Source of the DNA: Bacteroidetes bacterium UBA7674
GTDB lineage: Bacteria; Bacteroidota; Bacteroidia; Chitinophagales; Chitinophagaceae
Direction of reading: 5' to 3'
Length of the DNA stretch: 64,000 bases
Assembly (NCBI GenBank): GCA_002483105.1
Contig: DLHG01000013.1
Span: 930,001 to 994,000 of the forward strand
The notes beneath the pieces were generated by a model, which did no database searches, was not told the origin of the DNA, and saw only the letters and a program-made list of their open reading frames with translations. Below, piece by piece: positions 1 through 8,045 of the stretch (position 1 is its first letter; the number at the start of each line of letters is the position of its first letter). A program made the translations under genes and the position numbers.

Positions 1-2154
1 GCTTTTGCCAGTTATAATCCGCAGATCATAGCCGCAGGTCACGAAACCAAGATGTTTTCCGTTGCATATATGCCCGGCATTATAGCGGGGCTGTTCCTTT
101 TATACCGCGGAAGGTATTTAGCAGGTGCTGCATTAACAGGTATCACCCTGGCGCTGTTCCTGACCAATGCCCACTACCAGATGGCCTTCTACCTCATGAT
201 CGCGATATTCTTTATGGCCATTACATTATTCGTTATCGCACTGCGTGAAGGCAATTTGAAACAGTTCTTTGTAGCTTCAGGGATAGCCTTAGCTGTAGCC
301 GTCGTAGCAATAGCAACCAATGCACAGACCCTGCTCAGTACCATGGATTATGCGAAGCAGACAATGAGGGGCGGACAGAGTGAACTCACCACGGGACGTG
401 ATAAAACCAAAAAAAGCGGTGGCCTGGACAAAAACTACGCATTTGAATGGAGTGTGGGTAAAATGGAGACTTTTTGCATTTTGATACCGGAGCTCTATAG
501 TGGTGCTTCTGAACCAATAGGGCCGGAGTCAAAAACATACGAAAAAGCAATTGAAGTAGGCTTCCCCGACCAAGCGGCACAACAAGTATCAAGTGGCTTT
601 TCAAGGTATTGGGGCGACCAGCGTTTCATTTCAGGGCCCATCTATTTCGGAGCCGTTATCTGCTTCCTGTTCCTGTTGAGCCTGTTCGTTATTAAAAGTC
701 CGCATAAATGGTGGATGGCCGGTGTTTCGCTTCTGGCAATAATGATGGCATGGGGTAAGAACCTGCCCGGCTTCAATTATTTCTTGTTCGATACATTGCC
801 CGCACTGAATAAATTCCGTACGCCCAGTATCATTATGACCATACCGCAATTACTGTTTCCTATAATGGCCGTATGGGCGCTGAATGACATTATTAGGGAA
901 AAGATCGATAGCAAAGAACTCTGGAAGAGCGTAAAGATATCAGGCGGTATTACTGTAGCGCTTTGCCTGTTGTTAAGCCTTGGCGGAAGTATTTTCTTTG
1001 ATTATAAAGCTCAATATGTGATGACTGCTGATGGCAAGACGAGGGATGATATGTTTAAAGAACAACTCATGTCTGCCGTAAAAGATCAGGGTAAGGTAAA
1101 TGAAATATATAGTGCTGTAAGAGAAGACAGGGCGTCTTTCGCGCAAAAAAGCGGTTTAAAAAGTGCGGCATTCATATTGGTAGCTGTCGGCTTACTTTGG
1201 GCATACTCCAGGAAAAAACTGAAGGCCTCACAGCTAATAATTGGTATAGGAATACTGGTGGCTGCAGACCTTATTCCCCAGGCAACTAAATACCTGAACG
1301 AGGAGAACTACATAGAAGAAGATATGTACGAAGCGCAGTTTGCACCAAGTCAGGCAGACCAGGAAATACTGAAAGACCCCGATCCGTATTACCGTGTGTT
1401 TGATCTCTCCCGGGATCCGTACAACGATGCTATGCCGGCATATCACCACAAGCTCATAGGTGGCTATAGCCCGGCAAAAATGGAGATATACCAGGACTTA
1501 ATAGACAACCAGATGAACCGTAATCCTAAGTTGAACGGCCAGGTACTGAACATGCTGAATACAAAATACATTATCTTCTCACCCGGAGAAGGACAGCCTC
1601 CGGTATCTCAGCGTAATCCGGGTGCGCTGGGCAATGCATGGTTCGTGAATGATATAAAGTGGGTAAAGACAGCTGATGAAGAAATGGCCGGACTGAATGC
1701 ACCGAACATCGGGGATACAGCTGTGCCTGCAGGCTCTTTTAATGCAGCTACAACAGCTATTGTCAGGGATAATTTCAAAAAGGATATAGGTGAATTTACT
1801 CCTGGTAAAGACAGCGCTGCTTACGTAAAGCTGGCGAAGTATGGCCTCAATAATATCTCTTACAAGTCGAAGAATAGCCGGGAAGGATTTGCAGTGTTCT
1901 CTGATATATACTATCCTAAAGAGTGGAAAGCATTTATAGATGGTAAAGAAACACCTATTGTGCGTACCAACTATGTGCTGCGCGGAGTCAAGATACCTGC
2001 GGGTGAGCATACTATTGATTTCAAGTTTGAATCTGAAAGTATCAAGAAGGGTGGCATAGTGGCCATGATCAGCAGCCTCCTGTTGTTCGGTTTAGCGATA
2101 GCTGCCATTGTTGCTGTTTTCAGAAAGAAGGATGATACTGTTTTGAAAAGCTAA
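1..2154 (+). CDS. YfhO-family membrane protein, C-terminal part (5' truncated by window)
   Basis: The reading frame is open from base 1, so the gene begins before the window; about 717 residues are visible. The protein has many hydrophobic segments in its first half (for example around PGIIAGLFLLY) and a soluble C-terminal domain with the YfhO-like stretch YYPKEWKAFIDG followed by a final membrane helix. YfhO proteins are large polytopic proteins linked to glycosylation of cell-surface polymers; the exact substrate here is unknown. It lies 22 bp before a flippase gene on the same strand, which supports a surface-polysaccharide or lipid-linked role. Family assignment is fairly secure, function is inferred. 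Confidence 0.85.
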   Translation, partial: AFASYNPQIIAAGHETKMFSVAYMPGIIAGLFLLYRGRYLAGAALTGITLALFLTNAHYQMAFYLMIAIFFMAITLFVIALREGNLKQFFVASGIALAVAVVAIATNAQTLLSTMDYAKQTMRGGQSELTTGRDKTKKSGGLDKNYAFEWSVGKMETFCILIPELYSGASEPIGPESKTYEKAIEVGFPDQAAQQVSSGFSRYWGDQRFISGPIYFGAVICFLFLLSLFVIKSPHKWWMAGVSLLAIMMAWGKNLPGFNYFLFDTLPALNKFRTPSIIMTIPQLLFPIMAVWALNDIIREKIDSKELWKSVKISGGITVALCLLLSLGGSIFFDYKAQYVMTADGKTRDDMFKEQLMSAVKDQGKVNEIYSAVREDRASFAQKSGLKSAAFILVAVGLLWAYSRKKLKASQLIIGIGILVAADLIPQATKYLNEENYIEEDMYEAQFAPSQADQEILKDPDPYYRVFDLSRDPYNDAMPAYHHKLIGGYSPAKMEIYQDLIDNQMNRNPKLNGQVLNMLNTKYIIFSPGEGQPPVSQRNPGALGNAWFVNDIKWVKTADEEMAGLNAPNIGDTAVPAGSFNAATTAIVRDNFKKDIGEFTPGKDSAAYVKLAKYGLNNISYKSKNSREGFAVFSDIYYPKEWKAFIDGKETPIVRTNYVLRGVKIPAGEHTIDFKFESESIKKGGIVAMISSLLLFGLAIAAIVAVFRKKDDTVLKS

Positions 2155-2176
2155 CGAGGTTTATAAAATGTGATCA

Positions 2177-3589
2177 TTGTCCCAAATAAAAGCATACAAG
2201 TCTTTCTTTGTTAATGCCATTAATATATTTGCGATCAAGCTATTCCCAACAATAGCGGTCTTCATCATATTATTGCTTTACTCTAAAAGACTTGATCCCG
2301 CAGATTACGGACATTATCAGAACTTCTGGACACGATTAATTTTATTAGGCACAGTTGCTTGCGCGGGTATCCCGGTGTTCATTATCACTTATGCGCCTGA
2401 GGTAACGAACTACATAAAAAAACAATTAAAGAAAAGCCACTACCTGTTATACGCACTTTGGGTAGTGGCTTTTCTTTGCACCTTTTCGTGGATAGAAAAA
2501 GAGGTACCTGCTAATTTTTTGTGGTGTGGGGCAGTGTTTCTTCTATATGTAGTGAATGCTATACAGGAAGCGATACTGATATCCCGTAAGGTGTTTGTAA
2601 AGATCACGGTTCTGAACTTTTTCTATTCTTTATACTTTCTAGGTTTTCACTGGTTCTTGCTCAAATATAATTTCAGTCTCGACTGGATACTGGCACACCT
2701 GATTATTGGATTGGCAGTAAAGGTCATCATCAGCGGACTCTTAACGATACGAAGCAAAACCGATGTTACAGAAGAAGTCCCCCCAATGGAAGGTATCCGC
2801 AACATGTGGCTGCACCTTGGCGCATACGACCTGATACAGATCGCCTTCCGTTATTTGGATAAATTCCTCGTCGGACTTTTCTTATCTGCGGTGCAATCAG
2901 GTATATACTTTAATGGTTCGCAGGAAGTGCCGTTCCTTCCGCTCCTGGTTGGTGCTGTAGGTAATGCAGCATTGATACAATTAGCGGGAGATAAAGGCAA
3001 AGATGTAGAAAAGCACCTGGCATTGAATGTTTCGTCAAAACTATTGTCTTGTTTTATCCTGCCGCTGTTCTTTTTCCTGTTCACTTTCCGGCATGAGTTG
3101 GTGACTTATTTCCTGTCCGACAAATACCAGGCGTCTATCCCCATATTAGCGGTCAGTCTATGCCTGCTACCATTACGCACTTATAACTATACCGCCATTC
3201 TGCAGCACCTGAATAAAGGGGCTATCATTAATAAAGGTGCATTGCTTGATCTGGTAATTGCTTGCGGATTGATGTATCCTTTTTACCTGTGGCTGGGATT
3301 GCCCGGTGTAGCATTGAGCTTTGTGGTGAGTACTTATTTGCAGGTAGGGTACTACCTGTTCCAGACATCGAAGTTATTAAAGCTGAACATACCGGAAATA
3401 CTTCCGATCAAAAATTGGCTGGTGAAGTTCGTCGTTCTTGGGGTTTTATTTACCGGAACTTATCTGTTGATAGGAGATAGTCTAAGCGACCTTTCAACTA
3501 TTATTGCCGGCACAGTTGTGCTACTCCTTTCTATCGGAGCAATGCTGTTTGCAGAAGTCAAACTTAAGCCTGCTTCTCGATCACTATAA
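2177..3589 (+). CDS. Polysaccharide/oligosaccharide flippase (Wzx/MATE-like)
   Basis: A 470-residue protein with about 12-14 hydrophobic segments from residue 10 to the C-terminus, typical in length and layout of O-antigen/teichoic-acid type flippases. It would move lipid-linked saccharides across the inner membrane. The only possible start after the in-frame TGA at 2171 is TTG at 2177; the next Met is far inside. The gene follows the YfhO gene by 22 bp, so co-transcription is likely. Its 3' end overlaps the convergent methyltransferase gene by 26 bp. Within the gene a perfect 17-bp inverted repeat with a T-rich 3' arm (2428-2477) resembles a terminator. Confidence 0.8.
   Translation: MSQIKAYKSFFVNAINIFAIKLFPTIAVFIILLLYSKRLDPADYGHYQNFWTRLILLGTVACAGIPVFIITYAPEVTNYIKKQLKKSHYLLYALWVVAFLCTFSWIEKEVPANFLWCGAVFLLYVVNAIQEAILISRKVFVKITVLNFFYSLYFLGFHWFLLKYNFSLDWILAHLIIGLAVKVIISGLLTIRSKTDVTEEVPPMEGIRNMWLHLGAYDLIQIAFRYLDKFLVGLFLSAVQSGIYFNGSQEVPFLPLLVGAVGNAALIQLAGDKGKDVEKHLALNVSSKLLSCFILPLFFFLFTFRHELVTYFLSDKYQASIPILAVSLCLLPLRTYNYTAILQHLNKGAIINKGALLDLVIACGLMYPFYLWLGLPGVALSFVVSTYLQVGYYLFQTSKLLKLNIPEILPIKNWLVKFVVLGVLFTGTYLLIGDSLSDLSTIIAGTVVLLLSIGAMLFAEVKLKPASRSL
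2428..2477 (+). terminator. Intragenic terminator-like hairpin in the flippase gene
   Basis: Bases 2428-2444 and 2461-2477 are perfect reverse complements (17 bp) around a 16-nt loop; the 3' arm ends in GGCTTTTCTTT. The hairpin lies in codons of roughly residues 85-100. By form it is a rho-independent terminator; whether it acts while ribosomes translate the region is unknown. Confidence 0.5.
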
Positions 3590-4439
3590 GTAACCGGTAA
3601 GCTTTCTTGTTCAGCCCGATGAACAGGTTGTCCACCATACTCCAAAGCGAGTAGGGTAGAAAGCTCAGCATCTTTTGCAGCCTTGCTCTTACCAGTAATT
3701 TATGATTGAAAATCCGCGTCTTGAACTTAGTCACATTATCAGGGAAGAACCGTGTTACAGACTGCTCGGTAAATGAATGTAGGTGTGCATTATGCGGGGT
3801 GAGGTGATTACAATGGATACACAGAGAAGTACGGATAAGCTCATTGTGCGGCGTAGTGATGATCAGCTTGCCTCCGGGGCGGAGTACATTATATAGTTGC
3901 TGAAGGAACTGCTTCGGGTCAACAATATGTTCTATGATCTCTGAAGCAATGATACAATCAACACTATTGGCTTTTATAGGCAGCTCCAAAACATCTCCAA
4001 CCAATCCGAAGTGATTGGCAGAAGGGAAATTCTTCACAGCTTTTACCGGGTTAATGTCAGAGATGTCCATGGAGATGACATTGCGCTGCTTTCCTGTCAT
4101 GGACTTTGCCAGCCAACCGCCACCACAACCTACATCCAGTATCCAATTGGTATTCGCAGGTATCTCGCTCAGTATATTCTCGTGAAGGCGTTTTACTTCT
4201 TCTCTTGATATAGGGTCGGGTTCTTCTTCAAAGTAGTCATAGGCCACAGCATCCGCCTGGTAGTGGTCTTTGTAGTCGAAACCGTCTTTCTCATTTTTAG
4301 ATAGCAGGATAGGTACACTTTCTATCAAGCGAAAGGTATCGCCGTCCGTGCTCACCAGCTCGTTGGTATCCGCTTTGTATTGCAACGGCGTTTTGGCAAC
4401 CGGGTGAACAAGTATGTCAAGGAAATCTTTCGCTATCAT
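3564..4439 (-). CDS. Class I SAM-dependent methyltransferase with Trm112-like N-terminus
   Basis: A 291-residue protein. Residues about 5-50 (DILVHPVAKTPLQY, then ESVPILL) resemble the Trm112/YcaR-type strand-rich domain. Motif I, ILDVGCGGGWLA, is at about 100-111, and DCIIASEIIEHI is a typical post-II motif. Such fusions often methylate small molecules or lipid-linked glycans; the substrate is not known. The start ATG lies only 5 bases after a perfect TATCTTTG box, so the mRNA is probably leaderless. The 3' end overlaps the flippase gene tail to tail. Confidence 0.85.
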   Translation of the reverse strand: MIAKDFLDILVHPVAKTPLQYKADTNELVSTDGDTFRLIESVPILLSKNEKDGFDYKDHYQADAVAYDYFEEEPDPISREEVKRLHENILSEIPANTNWILDVGCGGGWLAKSMTGKQRNVISMDISDINPVKAVKNFPSANHFGLVGDVLELPIKANSVDCIIASEIIEHIVDPKQFLQQLYNVLRPGGKLIITTPHNELIRTSLCIHCNHLTPHNAHLHSFTEQSVTRFFPDNVTKFKTRIFNHKLLVRARLQKMLSFLPYSLWSMVDNLFIGLNKKAYRLLIVIEKQA

Positions 4440-4444
4440 AGGGA

Positions 4445-4452
4445 CAAAGATA
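4445..4452 (-). promoter_or_regulatory. -7 box (TATCTTTG) for the methyltransferase gene
   Basis: Perfect TAnnTTTG on the minus strand, 5 bases upstream of the ATG at 4439. The transcript should begin at or next to the start codon. Confidence 0.6.
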
Positions 4453-4557
4453 AATGAGCAATCAGAATATCAGGCAGCAATGATAATAAGAATATAGGTA
4501 TAGGTGATAATAATTAATATAATGAAGAAGAACTTGTAATTTGCCCTCAGATATAAG

Positions 4558-5550
4558 ATGATGGCATTAAGAGCAGACAGGAAACACAAACATGTTGACA
4601 ACACGGGCTTCGGCTCTAATAGCGCCATAGAGGGCGGCAGGCTGACCAATAAGGATGGTAGCCCCAATATGCGCAAGACAGGTGTACCCATACTGGAGCG
4701 TATCAGCGTATACCATTCTCTGTTGCGGATGTCTATGTGGAAGTTCGGGTTGATGATAGTATTATTCTATACGGCAGTCAACCTGTTATTTGCGTCCATC
4801 TACCTGGCTGTCGGTGTAGACCAGCTATCAGGAGGCGAGCCGACCAATTCTTTGTTTGACCAGTTCATGCGGGCCTTCTTCTTCAGTTCACAAACACTGA
4901 CCACAGTGGGCTACGGGCACGTAGCGCCAACAGGCCTGCTGACTAACTTTGTGGCTTCTACTGAATCTTTCTTAGGCATATTGGCTTTTGCGGTTGTTAC
5001 CGGTCTTATCTATGGGCGGTTTACTCGTCCGCGGGCGTATATAACCTTTAGCCACAATATGATCATTGCGCCCTATAAAGAAGGACGCGCATTGATGATC
5101 AGGCTGGCGACTTATAAAAATAATCACCTGACGGATGCAGAAGCGATTGTAACCGCTGCGATACACGTAGAAGAAAACGGGAAAATGGTAACCAAATTCT
5201 ATCCGTTGACCTTGGAGATAAACAAGATCAATTCGCTTGCTTTGAGCTGGACACTGGTGCATTATCTGAATGAAGACAGTCCAATGTATGGCTATTCGGA
5301 AAAGGACCTGCGGGACAGCAAATTGGAATTGATCGTTAATATAAAGGCATTCGATGACCATTTTTCCAATACAGTGCAGCAACGTACTTCTTACACGGTG
5401 AATGAGCTGATATACGGTGCGAAATTCACCCCTATGTTTGAGCGCTCTGAAAGCGGAGGTACCACTATCCTGAAAATAGATAAAGTGAATACCTATGAGC
5501 GTGTAAAGCTGGCTGAAGAGCTTACTGGAAGTCTCGCCGCAAATGCTTAA
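4558..5550 (+). CDS. Inward-rectifier potassium channel (KirBac type)
   Basis: A 330-residue protein with a two-TM pore: M1 about 60-84, pore loop with selectivity filter TTVGYGH (TVGYG at 116-120), M2 about 131-155, followed by the beta-rich cytoplasmic Kir domain (IIAPYKEGRALMIR, then LELIVNIKAFDDHFSN, QQRTSYTVNELIYGAKF). Length and order match KirBac channels, which pass K+ as tetramers. The N-terminus (about 58 residues before M1) is polar. A TAATTTG sequence at 4536-4542 is a weak promoter candidate. The downstream rocD promoter overlaps this gene's stop codon. Confidence 0.93.
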   Translation: MMALRADRKHKHVDNTGFGSNSAIEGGRLTNKDGSPNMRKTGVPILERISVYHSLLRMSMWKFGLMIVLFYTAVNLLFASIYLAVGVDQLSGGEPTNSLFDQFMRAFFFSSQTLTTVGYGHVAPTGLLTNFVASTESFLGILAFAVVTGLIYGRFTRPRAYITFSHNMIIAPYKEGRALMIRLATYKNNHLTDAEAIVTAAIHVEENGKMVTKFYPLTLEINKINSLALSWTLVHYLNEDSPMYGYSEKDLRDSKLELIVNIKAFDDHFSNTVQQRTSYTVNELIYGAKFTPMFERSESGGTTILKIDKVNTYERVKLAEELTGSLAANA

Positions 5551-5555
5551 TTTTG
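5548..5555 (+). promoter_or_regulatory. -7 box (TAATTTTG) for rocD
   Basis: Perfect TAnnTTTG overlapping the stop codon of the channel gene. It predicts transcription from about 5559-5560, giving either a leaderless ATG at 5560 or a short leader before ATG 5578. Confidence 0.6.
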
Positions 5556-5559
5556 CCAT

Positions 5560-6795
5560 ATGCTGGCCACAACTAATATGTCCCCGATTACTCAGAAATA
5601 TTTAGAGAGAGAAGAACAATACGGAGCGCACAACTATCATCCTTTACCTGTGGTATTGAACCGTGGTGAAGGTGTATTTGTATATGATGTAGATGGCAAA
5701 CGCTACTACGATTTCCTTTCCGGTTACTCTGCAGTGAATCAGGGCCATTGCCATCCTAAGATCATTGCAGCTCTGGTAGAACAGGCATCCAAACTAACTC
5801 TTACTTCCCGTGCATTCCACAGCGATCTGCTGGGTGAATATGCAGAGTACATCACTAAGTACTTTGGCTACGATAAAGTACTGCCAATGAACACCGGCGT
5901 GGAAGCAGTGGAAACTGCGTTGAAGCTGGCGCGTAAATGGGGCTATGAAGTAAAAGGTGTGGAAGCAAACAAAGCGAAGATCATCGTTTGTGCAGATAAC
6001 TTCCACGGGCGTACACTGAATGTTGTTTCATTTAGTACCGACCCTTCTTCTAAAACGAATTTCGGTCCGTTCATGCCGGGCTATGAAGTGGTAGCATATA
6101 ATAACCTTGCTGCATTGGAAGCTGCGCTACAGGATAAGAATGTAGTAGGTTTCCTTGTTGAGCCGATACAAGGCGAGGCAGGCGTAGTAGTTCCTGATGA
6201 AGGATACTTAAGCAAAGCTGCCGCTATGTGCCGCGAAGCCAATGTACTCTTCATTGCAGATGAAATACAATCAGGACTGGCACGTACCGGTAAAATGCTG
6301 GCCTGCGATCATGAGAATGTACATGCTGATATTTTGATACTGGGTAAAGCATTATCGGGTGGGGTATTACCTATTTCAGCGGTGCTGTGCAACGATGAGA
6401 TCATGCTCACGATCAAGCCGGGCGAACATGGTTCTACTTATGGTGGTAACCCGTTGGCTTGTAAGGTTGCCATGACTGCACTGCAAGTATTGAAGGATGA
6501 AAAGATGGCAGAGAACGCTGAAATACGCGGACAAGAATTGCGTTCTAAACTGGAAGCATTAAAGAGTCCGTTCATCTCACTTGTTCGCGGTAAAGGGCTG
6601 CTGAATGCAATAGTGATCGATCACCCCAATAAAGATGCCGCCTGGGATTTGTGCCTGGAACTGAAAAACAATGGCCTCTTAGCCAAACCAACGCACGGAG
6701 ATAAAATACGTTTCGCACCGCCACTACTCATTACTGCTGAACAGATAGATGAGTGTGTTGGTATTATCGCAAAGAGTCTGGAGTGTTTACGATAG
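5560..6795 (+). CDS. rocD: Ornithine aminotransferase
   Basis: A 411-residue class III PLP aminotransferase that converts ornithine plus 2-oxoglutarate to glutamate semialdehyde and glutamate, in the cytoplasm. The N-terminal EEQYGAHNYHPLPVVL and YYDFLSGYSAVNQGHCHPKI-type segments are characteristic of ornithine aminotransferase. The FLVEPIQGEAGV and FIADEIQSGLARTG motifs are present, and the PLP lysine is in ILGKALSGG (K263 from ATG 5560, K257 from ATG 5578). Homologues usually begin near MSPITQK, which favours 5578, but the promoter position would allow 5560 as a leaderless start. It has its own promoter and a strong terminator, so it is likely monocistronic. Confidence 0.95.
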   Translation: MLATTNMSPITQKYLEREEQYGAHNYHPLPVVLNRGEGVFVYDVDGKRYYDFLSGYSAVNQGHCHPKIIAALVEQASKLTLTSRAFHSDLLGEYAEYITKYFGYDKVLPMNTGVEAVETALKLARKWGYEVKGVEANKAKIIVCADNFHGRTLNVVSFSTDPSSKTNFGPFMPGYEVVAYNNLAALEAALQDKNVVGFLVEPIQGEAGVVVPDEGYLSKAAAMCREANVLFIADEIQSGLARTGKMLACDHENVHADILILGKALSGGVLPISAVLCNDEIMLTIKPGEHGSTYGGNPLACKVAMTALQVLKDEKMAENAEIRGQELRSKLEALKSPFISLVRGKGLLNAIVIDHPNKDAAWDLCLELKNNGLLAKPTHGDKIRFAPPLLITAEQIDECVGIIAKSLECLR

Positions 6796-6808
6796 TAATT
6801 TAATTCAT

Positions 6809-6855
6809 AAGATAAAGAGGCGTTACATATTATTTATGTAACGCCTCTTTATCTT
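6809..6855. terminator. Bidirectional terminator between rocD and the SnoaL-like gene
   Basis: A perfect 21-bp inverted repeat (6809-6829 with 6835-6855) and a 5-nt loop. The outer part is A/T-rich on both sides, giving a T-rich end in either direction. It separates two convergent genes. Confidence 0.85.
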
Positions 6856-6881
6856 GTATAACCTTGGTAAGAACCTCGTAT

Positions 6882-7310
6882 CTATTTCTTCTCCGCTATC
6901 CATTTATCCATATTCTCTTTCTCATTCACAGAAACCGACAGCTCTATTTTCCACTGGTTGTTCTTATCCAGTTTCATGATGTAAAAGTAATCGCAGTTGT
7001 AAACAGGTTGCTTCAGTACATCATAATACTGCCATCTCAGTTTCACCTGTGCAACCCGGTCCGAGATTGGCCTTTTGCTCCATATTTCAGGGCGAGCATG
7101 GGCTATGCCGAATTGTTTATAAAACCCGGTTCCCTGGTTGAATAAGCCCTCTAATTTGCTTGCTTCGGTGAAAAGATTGGTAGAATCGTCCGATATCATC
7201 GTGCAGGGTATCGAATAATGCAGCGACATATGCTTGGTGTCAAAACTCTCTAAAGCCGTTGCATATCGCTCAAAAAACTCGTTTATCTGTAGAAAAGCGC
7301 CATTATTCAT
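6882..7310 (-). CDS. SnoaL/NTF2-like small protein
   Basis: A 142-residue protein starting MNNGAFLQINEFFERYA. The pattern of an N-terminal helix (FFERYATALESFD), a central strand and helix, and a C-terminal sheet (QVKLRWQYYD, FYIMKLDKNNQWKIEL) fits the cone-shaped SnoaL/NTF2 fold. The ATG at 7310 is chosen because AGGAGG lies 7 bases upstream; an earlier in-frame Met at 7355 has no such site. No catalytic residues can be named, so the role (ligand binding or small enzyme) is unknown. Confidence 0.75.
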   Translation of the reverse strand: MNNGAFLQINEFFERYATALESFDTKHMSLHYSIPCTMISDDSTNLFTEASKLEGLFNQGTGFYKQFGIAHARPEIWSKRPISDRVAQVKLRWQYYDVLKQPVYNCDYFYIMKLDKNNQWKIELSVSVNEKENMDKWIAEKK

Positions 7311-7317
7311 CTCAATT

Positions 7318-7323
7318 CCTCCT
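7318..7323 (-). promoter_or_regulatory. Strong Shine-Dalgarno site (AGGAGG) for the SnoaL-like gene
   Basis: AGGAGG is 7 bases upstream of the ATG at 7310. Such sites are rare in this window, and this one fixes the start. Confidence 0.75.
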
Positions 7324-7416
7324 TTTATTGCTGCGAAACTAGGCATTCTCCACACGCTAAAATGGGGCTATAAAACATTTTTAACACCGTAATTCGTAAT
7401 TCCTGCTTCTATTTTT

Positions 7417-7424
7417 TATTTTTG
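7417..7424 (+). promoter_or_regulatory. -7 box (TATTTTTG) for pyrR-pyrB
   Basis: Perfect TAnnTTTG. It overlaps the most upstream TTG of the pyrR frame (7422), so translation must begin later, probably at TTG 7443. The leader is then only about 15 bases. Confidence 0.6.
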
Positions 7425-7442
7425 CGTTCAAATAAGGCTCAT

Positions 7443-7970
7443 TTGAAGACCCTGCTGGATAAAAATCAACTCAATATTACGCTACAGCGGCTGGCACATC
7501 AACTGGTTGAAAATCACCTCAATTTCAATAATACGGCTATTATAGGCATCCAACCCAGGGGTATTTTACTCTCTGACAGGATAGCTGAACTGGTAAAAGG
7601 CATAACAGGAAAGAATAGCATAGACTATGGCCAATTGGACATCACCTTCTACCGCGACGACGTGCACCAGGGCGGTATACACCTGCCACAGGATACGAAT
7701 ATCAACTTTAGCATAGAAGGGAAGGATATAATACTGGTAGATGATGTGCTGCACACAGGCCGAACAATACGTGCTGCGATGGATGCGCTCTTAGCAGAAG
7801 GCCGGCCAAACAGTATAGAGCTGATGGTGCTGATAGACCGCCGCTTCAGCCGCCAACTGCCGATACAACCCGACTATGTAGGAAGAACGATAGATACCAT
7901 CATCACACAGAAGGTAAAAGTAAACTGGCAGGAAAAAGACGGCTTAGACGAAGTAGTGCTTATTGACTAG
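7443..7970 (+). CDS. pyrR: Bifunctional pyr operon regulator / uracil phosphoribosyltransferase
   Basis: A type I phosphoribosyltransferase of about 175 residues. It carries the PyrR signature IIGIQPRGILLSDRIAEL near the N-terminus, LDITFYRDDV in the middle and the PRPP-binding motif IILVDDVLHTGRTIRAA. PyrR makes UMP from uracil and PRPP and in Firmicutes binds pyr mRNA leaders. It is followed by pyrB on the same strand after 75 bp with no terminator. The frame is open back to TTG 7422, but the -7 box covers that codon, so TTG 7443 (MKTLLDKNQ) is preferred. The leader is too short to form a PyrR-controlled attenuator. Confidence 0.9.
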   Translation: MKTLLDKNQLNITLQRLAHQLVENHLNFNNTAIIGIQPRGILLSDRIAELVKGITGKNSIDYGQLDITFYRDDVHQGGIHLPQDTNINFSIEGKDIILVDDVLHTGRTIRAAMDALLAEGRPNSIELMVLIDRRFSRQLPIQPDYVGRTIDTIITQKVKVNWQEKDGLDEVVLID

Positions 7971-8003
7971 CGAATAACGAACAAAGAAGTAACAAAAGAA
8001 AAG

Positions 8004-8030
8004 ATCGAGTATCCAGAATCGAGTATCAAG
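8004..8030 (+). repeat. Small dispersed repeat (ATCGAGTATC type), copy 1
   Basis: ATCGAGTATC occurs here, then again within the next 20 bases as ATCGAGTATC after CCAGA. A related stretch lies at 39360-39388 between the BlaI and BlaR1 genes. Both copies sit in short intergenic gaps inside putative operons. Confidence 0.5.
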
Positions 8031-8045
8031 TAAAGCAATAAGAGA

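Noticed and set aside
7443..7970. TTG 7422 as pyrR start
   Set aside because: This codon is part of the -7 box, so it cannot be in the transcript.
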